From: Dryomyza anilis
Taxonomy: Eukaryota > Arthropoda > Insecta > Diptera > Dryomyzidae
Reading direction: 5' to 3'
Length of the DNA: 64,000 bases
Assembly (NCBI GenBank): GCA_951804985.1
Contig: OX638134.1
Span: 2,418,001 to 2,482,000, forward strand
Position 1 is the first letter of the stretch, and each line of letters starts with the position of its first letter. Of the stretch, positions 9,979-23,501 are shown piece by piece. The position numbers and the translations under genes were made by a program. The notes under the pieces are model-generated. The model did no database searches and was not told the origin of the DNA. It was given only the letters and a program-made list of their open reading frames with translations.

Positions 9979-12900
9979 TTAGCTATCGTCGACGGCACCG
10001 GCCGTATTTGGTATTTTTTCCAACTTCAATATGAGAGCGGTTATAATGCAGGCACCTGCCTCCTTCGTGAACCATGTCATATCCTTTAGCGCGGCCGCCA
10101 CCGAGTTTCGAGGGGCGTTTGCTGACACTGACGTCGACGAAGTCGAAGCAGCACCAGTCTCCAAATTTTGGCAGGTTTCTGCTTCTACTCCCTCGCTCAG
10201 TGCAGATATCGGGGTGGCGTTGGATCTGCTGGCTGTACTGCTACATAGAGATTGTCGCCTAACGTAGACCTCGAAAGCGGTGCCAATGTGGTAACTTTGT
10301 GCGGCTGCTACGAATTTATGCTGTGCATTGGTCTGTGGAGAACTGCTCGAGTTGGGCGAAAAATTCAACTCAAGTCGGGTGCCCGGCTCATCTTTTTGGT
10401 TGAGCGAGGAGCAGCTGTGCGTCTCTACGCTGGATTCAATAGGCAGCGGTTGTCCGTGGTCGAGAATAGCACGTATTTTGTCAACGCGCGTTGTATAGTA
10501 GAGTGGCAGCCAGTCGCCTGTAAATAAAATATAAAATTAGCTGTTGTTATTCAGCAGTGGCGGCAGCACAATTACTTGTCTCCGTGGCAGCAGCTGTCAC
10601 CGCTGCATTACCCGCATTGACCGTCTGCTGGTTTAGTTTAAAATAGACCCATCCATGCAGCTTCTCACAGGCGCCGGCATTACAACTGGCACAGAAACAG
10701 ATCGGCTCTGTTAGTGCTTGAAAAAAACTTTGCGGCAGGACCAACGAACTGCGAAACTGCTGCACCAGCCGCAAGTACTCGCAGTCTTTCCGCTCAATGC
10801 CCGCCATGACTGGTATCCCATCTTGCAGTAAAGTCGATGCAGGACCGCTCAAAAATTGATCCAAAGTACAGCTTGCTTGCGACTGCTGTTGATGCGGGGG
10901 ATGTAGTTGCAACTGTTGCAACATCAGCGAAATAATAAAATTGTCGTCCACATCGTCCGCGTCAAAATTGTCGGCGTTGACATCGTTGAAATCGTCATCA
11001 ACGTCATTAGCAGCAGTAGCAGCAGAGAAGTGTACTGAAGCGGTGGCAACATGCGCATTGTTTTCAAGATGCTGTTCATTGTTGTCAGCGCTGACGTAGT
11101 TGCTGCAGCTCTGCAACAGTTGGGCGTCATTTTCCGTGGATGTTACTGCATCCAAATCGGCAAGATCGTCGTTGTAGTCCAATAGGTTTTCCTTGGAATT
11201 GCGCTGCGACGATGTGCCTGCGCAAGCGCCACTTGTAGTGGCGTACGACGTTGTTGGTTCAGTGAATGAAGCGGCTCCAGCGAAAGCATCATCAGACGCA
11301 GTAGCGCCCAGTTCATCACTGTTGTCGTGTGATTTGTTGGTATCCTGAATGCAAACTGTAGCGCCAGCTGTAGTTCCGGTAGCAGCGGCTGCGTTTGCTG
11401 CGAAGACAGACGCATTCATGACGTTCTGTTGAAAACGCTGCGTGCTCTGGCTGCGCTGAATGTTGAGATTCGTGTTGTGCTGCAATTGGAGAGACTCCCG
11501 CAAGCAGCTGTAATCAAAACAGATGATATATGCAAACATAAGATACAAGTCCTAATCATGATAAAAAAAATTTACTTCAAATTAATTCCTAATTACAGTT
11601 TATGTTTCAAAATGGAGACCGATACAAAAAAAAAACAAATAATAATAAAATTAAATTTTCCGTTCCCTAATAAAAGCGTACCTCGTGAAAGTATCAGACA
11701 CAAACAGTTTCATTTTTTCTGGAACCCGCCGAAAACCGCCAATGTTGTTTTTTTTCTTCATAGCTTCTTAATTCATTCTCGAAGTTCTTCCATAGATTTT
11801 ATAGATTTCCGAGGTTATATTCGACAAGTGACTTCGGTTTATTCAGACCCCCTCTAATTCCAACAAATATGTTCAGTGAACTTAAGTGAAAAAGTGAAAT
11901 TAAGGGGTAGAAATCTGAATAAACTGTCAAAGGTGAAATCTATGGAAGTCAACTATTAGCTAACGAGACCTTTCCAACGATATATGAAACTTCATTATCG
12001 AATATAAAGAAGCTATAATGAAAAATGGATTTTATCGGGTTAAAAAAACAATCACAAGGACAATCACATTTTTTTCTTTTGCCCGGACTAATGAACATTT
12101 ATGTATAGCATCATAACCTTAAAAAAGCCTTTATATATTCAAAAATACCATAAACTGATGCTACAAAATATCCATAATTTAAAGTTTATGGTTAGTATAA
12201 GTTCAAAACTGACTGTAAGTCATCTAATTTTTGCTATTTTAATAAATAAATCTTAATTACATTTGTAACGATCATTAAAAAAACGAAATCATGGTAATAC
12301 TTTTGCATCCAGGATTCTCTGTATAATCGGAACGTGACGAAAACCCCGTTATACTAGTTATATTAAAATGTTGTGTATGTCAAACGTACCATGCTGCAGA
12401 AGAAGAAGACGAGCCGTTTGGATCTGCGCGACTCTGTTCTAGCGAACGATTTTTAATCGAAATATTCAGCAGCAAGTTTTCGGAGACGCTCTCCATGACG
12501 GAGCGGTTCCTAAAAACAAAATTTGAGAATGAAAAGCTGCGGTTGCACCACGTCGAAATGACCGAACGTAGAAAATGTGATCTAGAGGTCTTTTCGACGT
12601 ATATGACACTTACATGGAAGTGGAAGCAGTTTGTGGCAGAAGTTGCACTTGTTGTTGCTGCTGCATCTGTTGCTCAGTCTCCTTTTCGTGAACCTCCAGG
12701 TCGGCTTTTTCGCACTGCGGCACATTAACATCGTTGTCGTGAAGCGCATCGTGTTCCAGCGATGCTTCCTCCACGATTGGCGTACCGTTGCTACGTAGCC
12801 CCTCGTTGCCTGTGAGGAGCGAGATGCGTTCGCAGCGACCGTAGAGATCGAACACTGGGTAGACATGGCTGGGCAGACCAGTGGCCAAGTCCTCCAAATT

Positions 12901-15900
12901 CGTGGTTCCTATCATAATAACTGAAAATAAATAGATTAAGAAACCGGTCAGAATATCAACGAGAAAGTTTGTAGACGCACTCAAAACTCCGGCGTGTGAC
13001 AACGTCATTGTGATAACTGTGCCTTGCTGGATGTGTTCGAGTGCTTCGCCATATTTAGACGCGATTTTGTGGCCGTTGATGTTAATGTAGTCGTTGGTCG
13101 CTACCCAGCAGGGACGCTTGCACAGTATGATCGAGGAGGGCAGCTGCGCATTGGACAGTTGCGGTAGTGCTCCCACCACGCCTAGACCGATAGTGCCCTT
13201 CCACTTGCTGTTGATGGCATCTACTTTAATCTGGTTAAAAACGTTACAAAAAGTGTTTATTTAAAATTTAGATGCGACTTCAAAAGGTTTACAATGGTTA
13301 ACAAACATACAAAGTTTTATTGGAATTAAGTTATACTGTAATTGTTTAAATAGATTAATAAGATCTATGGAAAACTTACGCTTATGCTCTCGCCTTTGCA
13401 GAGCGGCTTCGTCATGTAGACCAACGCGTGATTGAATGACTGCGTACGCAGGGCGCAACGATGCTCCTCCAACAAACGCACATTCTTGCCGTGGCAGTCG
13501 GCAAATTCGTAGTTTTGCGACTCTGAGTCGATGGACTCCAGCATAGAGTCCTGCTTGTTAAGCGGATCTACGCCGAAGTCGAGAGAATCCTGCAATCGCA
13601 AACTACAGGGGCGCAATGGCGAGGTTGGTCCTTGCGACGAGATAACTTGCACTGCCATGGTGGAGCCCTGCAACTCAACCACTACGTAGACGTCCTAAGT
13701 GGTAAAGATGTAAACAGATAGAATAGAACTGTAGTATGTTTGTCTGTTTTTAAATTACATTTGGAATATTCTGAAAATTTATGTTCATGTCCTCCGAGTT
13801 GAGCAGAATGCGAAGCGTGCGTGCGGGCGTCAGCTCCAATGCAATTCGATCGCCTACTCGAAGCCACTCCAGAGATGCCATGGAGCGTTGCAGAAGCATT
13901 GAGTTGTGACGCACCTCGTTGCCGGACACATACCAAACGTTGGCCGGAATGCGCTTCATACTGATCGGAATATTTTTGCGCACATAGTCATCAGACAAGT
14001 TTAAGTCGGTGATGCCAATGTTCAGGCAACCTGTCAATGCATTTTAACGTAATAGAATAAGAATTATACATATTATTATACATAATGTGTAAAAATATAC
14101 AATATCCCAGCAAATCAAACGATATTGTTTATAATGTTACGAAAACGATAGAGTTTTCGATTAAAATGAACCTATCTGAATTGAATTGATATCGAAAATT
14201 TTTTTTAGCTTCGATAAACTGTTTTTCAGAAGAGCAAAAAAACTGTTTTAATCACTAATCACGCATTTTTAAGTGTTTACCCATGACTTACCAGCAAATA
14301 GCGCATTATGTGAGAGTAACTTTATTTCGAAAGGCGCCGCACCAACGGTCAGCGGATGCTCTGAGAAGACAAGGCAGCGTGATAGCGCCGCAGATGAACC
14401 CGTCATACGTGCAGCAATCGTCCAGTTTTGGGACAACGTCACGTTGCCTGAAATACACGTCCAGCGATGCTTGGTCTCCAGCGCTGGCTGTATCACTGAC
14501 GTTGCCTGGAAGCTTTGTGAGTTCTCGCTCGTTGCGTACGGTGCACGCGCCACATCGGGTTGGATCAGTGTCAGACTCACCTGCGCGCATTGCCCATACA
14601 AATCGATGACCGCCCACACATTGGCCATGCGACACTCGCAAGCTGGACCCTGATCCACACCGTCGATGAAGAAGTGTATGAAGTCGCCGTTACGCATAAC
14701 GCCCACGCGCGTGCCCGTATTAAGCGTATCTAGGTCGATCAACACATTCGTGCGTATAGTTTTGCGATTGTGGAAGATCATGGATCCGCACAAAATGATC
14801 GTGTTATCCAAATCAGTGGCGTTTGCCGCCAGTTGGATTTCATCCGGACGCGTACCAGTGACGCCGATCTCAATGTTGCCCGACCAGTGACGCACCATGG
14901 TCTCTAACATCACCTCGAACAATTCGCGTTGTCGAAGCGGCCGATTGCTGAATATGATGGCATCGTTGAATTCTGCAAGAGAGTTGGGACGGGATGCAGT
15001 TATGCCGCCATTAGATACCCCCGCGTTTTTGCCATGCACGCTGTGAAATCGTAGCGGTGGCTCGCTATATAGTGTTGTATTGGATATGGTAGAGTTGCCC
15101 GTATCTGGGCTGCCGCACTCAGAGGTATCTATGATGCTGGCCTGCGCCGCCTGTCCGTACAGATCGATGACACCGTAAACGCGCTCCGGCACGTTGGTAG
15201 CTGCTGCGCCTTGATCAATGCCGTTCACCCAAAAGTGCAGCGAGCCGTCATCTTTACGCACAACACCAACGCGATCACCTACTTGCAGACGATCAAGATT
15301 TTGCCCGTACTGCTCGATGACGGTGATGCCATTGTGCATGACGCCATTACCAGTCATCATCCAGGTGCCGGACCGCACGTTGGTCATTGTAAAAGGAAAA
15401 TCAAGTTCCTCGGCGCTGTGTGTGGTAACTCCCATTTCTACGGAGCCCGCCCACTTGGTAACAACGCGTTCCAGCCGTACTTGGAAGAGCTCGTTCGAAC
15501 GCAATGGACGTCGTGTAAGAACGACACCATTGTTGAAGTCATCTGATGCGCTGCAAGGATACAAAATTCGAAATGAAGATGCATAGTATGTTTTCATAGG
15601 GTGAACCACCTACTTTGGTCGCAATGCTGTTCGACCACTATGCGTGACGGTTGCATGCGAACCGCACAATGAATGGAATGTCAATCGGTCTTCATTTCGG
15701 TGGCCACTGCTGGCAGCTGCCAATGTCGCCACGGCGGCAACACTCATTTCACTATCCGGGCTCAAAATGGCCAGTTCCGGATGCAGAGATGATTGCATTG
15801 CAGCTGCACCTGTAGATATTGCCTGGATAGACATGAGATTGTTGCGGCGTGTTACTAGATTTTGCTGCTCGCGCTCATCACGATCCACAATGGTCACTTT

Positions 15901-18073
15901 AATCGTCATGCCGTATAGATCAATTACACCCCACAGGGTGGGAGCGACCCGTGTCGCAGCCACACCCTGATCTTGTCCATTGATATAATAGTGCAGATTG
16001 CCATTGCCTTTGCGCATCATGCCAACGCGATCACCTTAATGGTAAGAACAAATAAATGAAACAAATTATATTCAACGCGATTTCAGTTATGTTTTGGTAT
16101 TTTGTATTTCGATTTAATAAGCTTAAAAACGATACTTCAACGGGGATTCTACCATATATCGTTCACGAGATATTTCAATATAAACAATCACACAACAGTG
16201 ATTTTTGGTCAAATTAATCTTTCATAGCTATGAACAAAATGACACGAGTACCACTAATAAATTTCAAATTTCGAAAAATAACGTCAAGTCTATTACACCT
16301 TGTCTTATCTTTACATCAAACTCACCTTCGCGCAACTCATCTAAATTGAATTCTCCATACTGTCGACGTGTGCCCTTCCCGTTCGTCAGTATACCACAGC
16401 CTGACATCATGATCGTGCCTGACCTCATATTAGTCATCGTTGCCGGAAAGTGCAGTACAGTTGGATTGTGCGTTGTGACGCCCACCTCAATAGAGCCCGA
16501 CCACTTGTCTACAAGTTTGTCGATACGTATCTCAAACAACTCGTTGTCCTTCAGTGGACGATGCGTCATGACAACACCATTGTTGAACTCATCCAGCGGA
16601 CGCCGTCGTTCGCCAGAACGAAAGTTAGGCGACAACTTAACCAGCGAACCGCAACGCGTGTGGAAACGCATCCTATCGTTCATGTCATAGCAGTCAACGA
16701 TGGGCAGCTGAGTAATTGAACCGCCGCCGCCACCACTGCTGGAGAGCGACAGTGCGCTGAGGCCACTGTTGGCTGCAGCAATGACAGTGGCGGTGGCAGA
16801 CGCTGTGGCGGCAATAGTATTCACAGTACTAGCAGCACTATTGACTGTAACATCTACGCAGAGCGGTTCATCAAAGTTCTGCATTATTTGTTGTTGGTTC
16901 TGTTGCATGAACGTCTCAGCAAAATCCTATAGAAGGCATTACCAAACATGATTTATACCGACGTTTTCAATAGAACTTACTCCACCACCTCCTCCTCCCT
17001 CTATGTCCGTTGGGCAAATGGATACCTGCACGCATCTGCCGTAGAGATCCACTAACGCGTAGACGATCTTCGGCAAGTTAGTGGCAGCCACGCCCTGTGA
17101 TTGGCCATTCACATAGAAGACCAGCTCATCGTTGGACGTTCGCATGACACCTACACGGTCGCGTTCGTTGAGCGTCTCCAGATCGATGCCATAGAATTCG
17201 ACCAGACAGAGGCCATCTTTGCGCACGTCGATGCCCGATGCGACCCATGTTCCGTTTCTCATCGCAGTGGCGCACGATGGCAGTTCCAACTTTTCTGGCG
17301 CCTCCGAGGTGACGCCGATTTCAATACTGCCGCCCCATGAGTGATTCTAAGGAAAGCAAACAAAAATAATAGTAGCAGCTCAATGTGTGTGATGGTGAAC
17401 TATTAAAACTACTACATTAATAGACATGTCATATACACAGCTCACGGAATTAAAAGGTTCGTATCTTCTAAAAATTATGTTCATTTATTTTTATTTAATT
17501 TTATTCAACATTTAAAGCTTAAAAGCCTAACAATGTAGTTTGTATATTAATAATAGGCAGAAAAAATAATAAAATGTAAAACTTAAATATATCTGTATTT
17601 TTATTTAAAATGATAACTTTCTCCAGGAACGTTCACCCTTGATAATCCTAAATGTTCATTAACAATTGCAAGCAACACCTTTTTAATTGATCCAATAAAT
17701 AAATTTTGTGATGATTTTCAAAATTTTATTTTGATGATTCCCAAAATATATCGGGGTCAATCTTTGGTGAACTGGATCGTTTGCAGATAGCATGTGGTGT
17801 TGATTGGACACAGTGACGTAGTTTCATTCATACAAAGGTATAACTTCTGAATATGTGTTCGAATGTGTGTCTTACCTTTTCATCGATGACTACCTCGAAA
17901 AGAACATCGTCTTGCAGAGACTCTGCGCTAAAAACCAACGCGTGGCTAAAATCACGTATGGAACGCGTTGCGGTACGATTGCCATTTGAAAGTGTAATGC
18001 GGCGACCGCAGCGCTGATGAAAGGTTTGCAGAGCCTGCAGACTGGCATTGATGCATGTTGTGCCAGTCGCCAT
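9979..18073 (-). CDS. Neurl4: Neuralized-like protein 4 (Neurl4), six NHR domains
   Basis: Twelve coding exons on the minus strand: 17876-18073, 16981-17346, 16326-16926, 15614-16034, 14292-15550, 13759-14030, 13380-13694, 12981-13230, 12614-12920, 12390-12509, 10576-11507 and 9979-10517. They join in phase to 1859 codons (human NEURL4 about 1560; the excess is Ala, Ser, Asn and Gln-rich linker). Six neuralized homology repeats are visible by repeated signatures such as [16 protein letters not shown], VNGxxQGVAATN and V(I/V)DLYGxC: repeats 1 and 2 in exons 1-4, 3 and 4 in exon 5, 5 in exons 5-7, 6 in exons 7-9. The C-terminal region keeps a cysteine pair (CFCASC), GWVYFKL, and a final [23 protein letters not shown] segment typical of Neurl4 only. 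In the family it is a scaffold that binds CP110 and HERC2 at centrosomes and modulates Notch ligand trafficking. An upstream in-frame ATG at 18133 exists; 18073 is preferred because GMATGTT starts the conserved-style N-terminus. Confidence 0.93.
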
Positions 18074-19713
18074 CCCTCTATAGTGTGATATCAACTTAAC
18101 TTTTATTAAATGTTTTAGTTTTATTTTTTTCAATCGGTATGTTTTACATCAAATGTTTGCAAAACTTTTTAAATATCGTCGACAATTTTCACATATCTAC
18201 TTAACAATCTGCATAACGACACTCCTCGTCCTTATTTCATTCTGGTTTTTTTTTATTTCAATAATTCTCAGTCTTATTCCGTTTCCTCCGACTGTCCGCT
18301 ACGGAGTTTGCGTGGTGCTTTTATATATTGAATCTCAGTTTTGTTGTTTACTAAGTATAAATTTCTTTTTACGCAAAATATAATTTTTATTTCATGAATA
18401 CTTCTGTTTGCATATTCTATCGATTTAAGAAACGAAACTTCTTTAGAGATTAAAATGACAAACAACAAAAATCAAAAGATTTATTTATATAAAAAAATAA
18501 ACAAAACAATCAACATAGTTGCCAGATTTGCGGTATAAATATCTTTTGTGGCATTTTTTAATTGCCGTGGGATACGAAAATACCACGATAGTTTTACATT
18601 CATGTGGTACTAATGTGATATTTTTAATATTAGTACTAAGGATGTGTACCAATTCGTTAAATTGCTGATTAAACTAAATTGAATGAGATTTCAGTCGATC
18701 ACAACTCGGTAACCGGTAATTGATGAAATCCCTATTCAATCGATTATCATATTTATGTATGCTGTAATTCCATTTAGTTTAATTTAGTCTGCTCAAAAAT
18801 TTACTAAATTGAAAAGTTAACACTGTATTATATTTGGTTTAGTCACCAATTTAGTCGAATTCGCACACACCCTAAATTTTAATTTTTTGTTGATTTCACA
18901 AATTATTGAGATGCAAATGTACAGATATGTTAGTAATTTATAAAAGAAAAAATCATTTTCGAGAGTCTATAAATATAGTTGCCACCCAAAATGTCCATGA
19001 AAATTAAAATAAAATATCTATTTCCCATACGATTTATTAAGGTAAATTTGGTTGATTTAATTTCCACAGCAGTTAAAAATTACCACAAAACTTCCCACAC
19101 ACATTAAAAATTACGAAAAAATACCACAGCAAGTAAAATTAAAGCAAAAATACCAGAAAAATTCTAAAATAATTAAATATTACCATGAAATAAAAATTAA
19201 AAACCACTAAGAAAAACCATAACTTTATTTTTTTCACTTAACAAGTTGGTACGATCGATATATTTAAATCACAAAATGTACATTTGGTGTGTTCTTAAAT
19301 TTTAATTACATACTAAAATAAAAAAAATTCCATGGGAATTACCTTTCCCACAGCAGTTAAAAATTGGGAAATTTCCACGGAACTGGCAACTATGAAGTGA
19401 CATTCCACTGCGAATATTTCGAAACTTCAAAAATCCACTTCGAAAAAGACAAAAAAAAAAGATTTCGACAGACTCATATCGCGTATTTTATTTGTTCATA
19501 GTCAAATATTAATTTATAGAACTCTGCTCTTGAATATATTTTATTTTACTACGTTATTCAATACTTGATTTAATTCTGCAGAGGAAAATAATACCGAGAA
19601 ATATAAACACTAAGTGAAAGTCAACCCAGAAACGATTTGGTCGACCTCCGATCGATTTTTAAAACTCGTCATATTGCGATGCATGTCTCATAGAAGTCTT
19701 AAAAATTTCAATC
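18074..19713. other. Divergent intergenic region between Neurl4 and the ITFG1-like gene
   Basis: Must hold the promoters of both genes, but no TATA or initiator sequence stands out. Most of it (18514-19394) is occupied by a TIR element. The segment at 19395-19450, containing GAATATTTCGAAACTTCAAA, recurs at 31085-31180. Confidence 0.5.
18514..19394. mobile_element. TIR element with CATAGTTGCCA ends
   Basis: Begins CATAGTTGCCAG and ends CTGGCAACTATG, an exact 12-base inverted repeat. The interior is built of degenerate units around TACCACA, CCCACAGCAGTTAAAAATT and similar, with no ORF. Similar ends (GTTGGCAACTATG at about 23271, CGCATAGTTGGCAA at about 31190) and similar interior units recur at 22920-23275 and 31190-31320, so this is a small family. 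Confidence 0.5.
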
Positions 19714-21631
19714 ATGCATATAGCACTAACTACATATTTTGTAGTCGTCGCTTTGACGTTTTCCTGTGAGAGCAGCGATATTACCGATCAAGTATTTGGT
19801 GACCTCAAGGAAGGTGTTGTGGCTGCCTTTGGGGACTTTAATTCGGACGAACTCACCGATGTGTTCATCATAAGCGATGAGGGATCAAGGATGCAAATTC
19901 TTTATGGTAAAGCATCAATTATTGTGTAATTCTATAGTTTTGTAATCGTTGTTGTTGAGTAGGTGCAGACACTGAACCACTTTTGCGCATCGGTCCGTTT
20001 TGTGTCTTTGACGGTAACGAAATCACCAGCGTTGTCCCTGGCGACTTCGATGGCGATGCACTGATGGATGTGTTGGTAACATTGCGGCCCAAGAAGTCTA
20101 CCAACAACAAGTATACGGTATACATTAACTGGGGCGGCTCGGACGAGCTTAATTGCGCCAAAACAACAGATAAACCATTGCTTAATACAAAAGGAGAACC
20201 GATGGCGATTGATTACAATCGCGATATGATCATTGATTTGTATGGTTTGAATGATTTAGGTGAACGAGTATTTTGGATATTCAATAAAAACAGAGAACCG
20301 CCGGAACAGATTCAGCAGCCAATGCCAGCGGAAATGCAGTCAACAGCGCCATCTATCGCCATACCAAATGCAAATGCGTATCTGGATCTAAATGGAGACT
20401 TTACATCAGATCTGTTCGTGCAGACAGACAAGTCTTACGAGATTTGGCTAGGACGCACAACGGAGGACTTTACTTACGATCACAGCATTGAGCTAGAGAT
20501 TACCGGCTCTCACGACTATACCATTGGACAGGCCGTATTTATTGATTTTGAACTGGAGGGCACAGAGAATATTATTTTGCCGGTTTGCTTTCACAAGGAT
20601 TGCTCAAACTCGACGATCTTAGTACACGACGGAAAATGGCGTGATGTTCATGTAGACTTCCGCGACCCCCATGGCGTGCTTTGGGGTTTTATAAAGCCCA
20701 TTGAAGACGATGTATATCTGAAGACCATAACAGCGCGTGCCGGTGATTACAACATGGACGGCTATCCGGATTTGATAGTAACCTTGCAGACTGTGTCCGG
20801 TCCTAAGCAAACGCAAACATTTTTGTTGGAGAATGTGCCCTGCAAAACGTGTAACAAACCTCTGAAACGCACATTTCAGGTGAAGTGGAACGCATTGTTT
20901 CCAATGGGTAATAATACTGTTGCCGGTGCATTCTACGATTTTTACCAAGATGGTAAGCCTTAAAATTACCTTTGTATAGCATATCTCTATAAAATTGTGT
21001 ATCTTTATTTTCTATAGGTGTATTAGATGTTATTTTAATTCAGAAAACAAAAAATGGCAATTATCGTCCACTCGCCTTTCGAAATACCCTCGACTATGAT
21101 GCGAATTTTGTCAAAGTTATTGTTCTCACTGGCCTGACTAATAAAAAGAACTCTACGCAACGCACTCCACTCGGTCGAAAAAAACGCACGTACGGCACTA
21201 ATTTGCCCGGACCACGTATTACATATTCTACGACCACGCAGGACGGCGACATTCAACGTGGTTCTAGCGTACAGCTGCCACAATCTTCATATTTTGCCCT
21301 GCAGTTGCCCTATACCATTTTTGGTTTAGGGCGTACACCAAATTTTGTCGATTCTTTGACGGTTGGTATAGGCAACAAGCATCGTACATGGACCCAATTG
21401 ATTCCGAATTCTCAAATAATTGTTGTGCCCAAACCGATAGAAGAACCGCAGCGCTGGAAGGCACAACTTTTCGTCACCCCCTCTAAGTTAATTCTCATGA
21501 GTGTTGTGGCTTTGGGTGGCACCTGTTTGGTGATCGTATTCATTATTTTAGTCCTATACTTTAAAGAAAAGCGTGAAGATAAGCAGGAAAAATTGCAAGA
21601 AGCACATCGTTTCCACTTTGATGCAATGTAA
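19714..21631 (+). CDS. T-cell immunomodulatory protein homologue (ITFG1-like)
   Basis: Three coding exons: 19714-19906, 19963-20952 and 21018-21631, giving 598 codons against about 612 in human ITFG1. Residues 1-20 are a signal peptide (MHIALTTYFVVVALTFSC). FG-GAP or integrin-alpha-like calcium-binding motifs follow: GDFNSDELTD, GDFDGDALMD, DLNGDFTSD and GDYNMDGYPD. These are the blades of a predicted beta-propeller ectodomain. A single transmembrane helix lies at about residues 552-576 (LILMSVVALGGTCLVIVFII), with a short charged cytoplasmic tail. Topology is type I membrane protein. In the family, the ectodomain is reported to be shed and to modulate lymphocytes in mammals; the insect role is not established. 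Introns are 56 and 65 bp, both GT-AG and phase 1. I recall the Drosophila orthologue as CG7739. Two AATAAA signals lie at 21905 and 21956. Confidence 0.93.
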
Positions 21632-22189
21632 ATCATTTATAAAATCGATTTTAAGATATTTTTTAATGAATGGAAAATGATGAGAAAATGTATTAATCGA
21701 TTTCCAAGCTAAAATTTATATTTCAAATTTGAAAACTACATTAGGCGGAATTTATAGAGTCAATTCGTTTTTTACTCATCGGTTCAACACAATTATTTGT
21801 ATTTACCCAATTTGTTTTTCACATGTATTTGGTAATAAGTGATATTTTTCGTACCTATATTGTAATTAATTTTTCTGACGATTTCTCAATTAAGTTTATA
21901 TTCAAATAAAACTGTATCCAATAAATTGTTCTGTAGAAATATGCAAATAAACAATTGGATTCCCATTACTACAAATGATGGTCTCCTATACTCTCAGAAA
22001 TATATTTTTATATAAGACAATATTGTAACAATCTCGTTGTTTCAAAGAGATTTTTATTGATATTGTCGGTTTGAGAATTATTTTGAATGTATTTTAGTAA
22101 ACGTTTTCCACACTTTTGCGCCTTAACGTGGCAACTACGCCAACATGAAAATAATAGACCGAGCTAAGAGAATTTATCTTGTTATTTCT

Positions 22190-22525
22190 ACACAAAAGAC
22201 TTCAATTAAAATTCAGAAATTCCATTTGAAATTCAAAAGACATCACTGAATATCAACAGAAAATCCACTTGAAATTCAAAAGACATCAATTTAAATACAG
22301 AAATTCCATTTAAAATTCCGAAATTCCATTTGAAGTTCAGAAATTCCATTTTAAATTCAAAAAATATCACTTGAAATTCAGAAATTCCATTTGAAATTCA
22401 AAAGACCACTTGAAATTTAGAAATTCCATTTGAAATTCAAAACACACCAATTTAAATTCAGAAATTCCATTTGAAATTCAGAACACATCAATTGAAATTC
22501 AGAAATTTCCATTTAAAATTCAGAA
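22190..22525. repeat. Minisatellite of AAATTCAGAAATTCCATTTG units
   Basis: About 330 bp of imperfect tandem units made of ATTCAGAAATTCCATTTGAA alternating with AATTCAAAAGACATCA variants, effective period about 36-38 bp. No coding potential. Similar but distinct GAAATTGAGAAAATTCC arrays occur at 40150-40450. Confidence 0.65.
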
Positions 22526-23418
22526 AATTTTCTGAATTACATTTGTAAATGGTGTAGATGACAGACCGAACAAGAAGACAACCGACCAGTTCGAATTCTA
22601 GATGACGAGTGGTTTGAGAATAAGACTGATCAAATTTGTTTTTATAACAATATTATAAATTGAAGACACAAATAAACTATCTGACAAATTGTTTAATTAT
22701 TAGGTGTTTATTAAAATAAAAAATAAAACACTAGTATCAAACTAGAGTTCATAAAAAACTCTTAAGTAAAACCCCCTTTCTTGTGAAAAATTAAAGAATA
22801 AAAAAATGTATACTTTCTAAATTTTCAAATTTATTACACATAGCTAGTAAATTTCAATTCAAATCCGTATAAATCAAACATAATATAAAGTGCGACATAA
22901 TCCTAGCAGCGGTAGTTAATGGAATAAATTTAACAGTCCCTTAATAGTTGTCAGTTGTGTGGGAATTTTCCTTTTATGGTAATTTTTAATTGCTATGGGA
23001 AAGGAAATTTTCGTGGTAATTTTTAACTGTGGTGTTTTTTTTTTTATGAAAATCGTTAAAATGAAGTTGCGGTTTTTTACCATATTTACTGCATTCAGAA
23101 CACTCAACAATTGCGAAAAATCTTTTGGTAATTTTTGTGTTATTTTTTCGTTCTGTGGTATAATTATGATAGTTTTTATTAATGTGGGATAATTTTTATT
23201 GGCTGTGGGAATTAAATAAACCAAAACTACTACTTGGGAAATTTTAATAATTCGTTTGGGTTGGCAACTATGACGTATTTCATTTTTGAATTAACATAGT
23301 TGAAATAAAACAAACCCCGGTTACACTAAATTATTTAAATATATGTATATTTTTATAAGAACTTTTCTTGCAATATTCAATATTTTCTGTAAAAAATATA
23401 TAGGCGCATAATCATAGA

Positions 23419-23501
23419 CAATTTAAAGTCGACTTTAAAATTAAATTCGGCATTTTTGACAATTTTCACATAGAAATTAATTTTAAAGTCGACTTTAAAT
23501 T
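23419..23501. repeat. Inverted repeat with 26-bp perfect arms
   Basis: The left arm (23419-23444) and right arm (23476-23501) are perfect reverse complements. Each contains the self-complementary 12-mer AAAGTCGACTTT. The spacer is about 31 bp. It could be the end structure of a foldback element or a cruciform-prone site. Confidence 0.55.

Noticed and set aside
14273..14653. Long plus-strand ORFs opposite Neurl4 exon 5
   Set aside because: Antisense shadows of the NHR-coding exon; the minus-strand frame is the conserved one.
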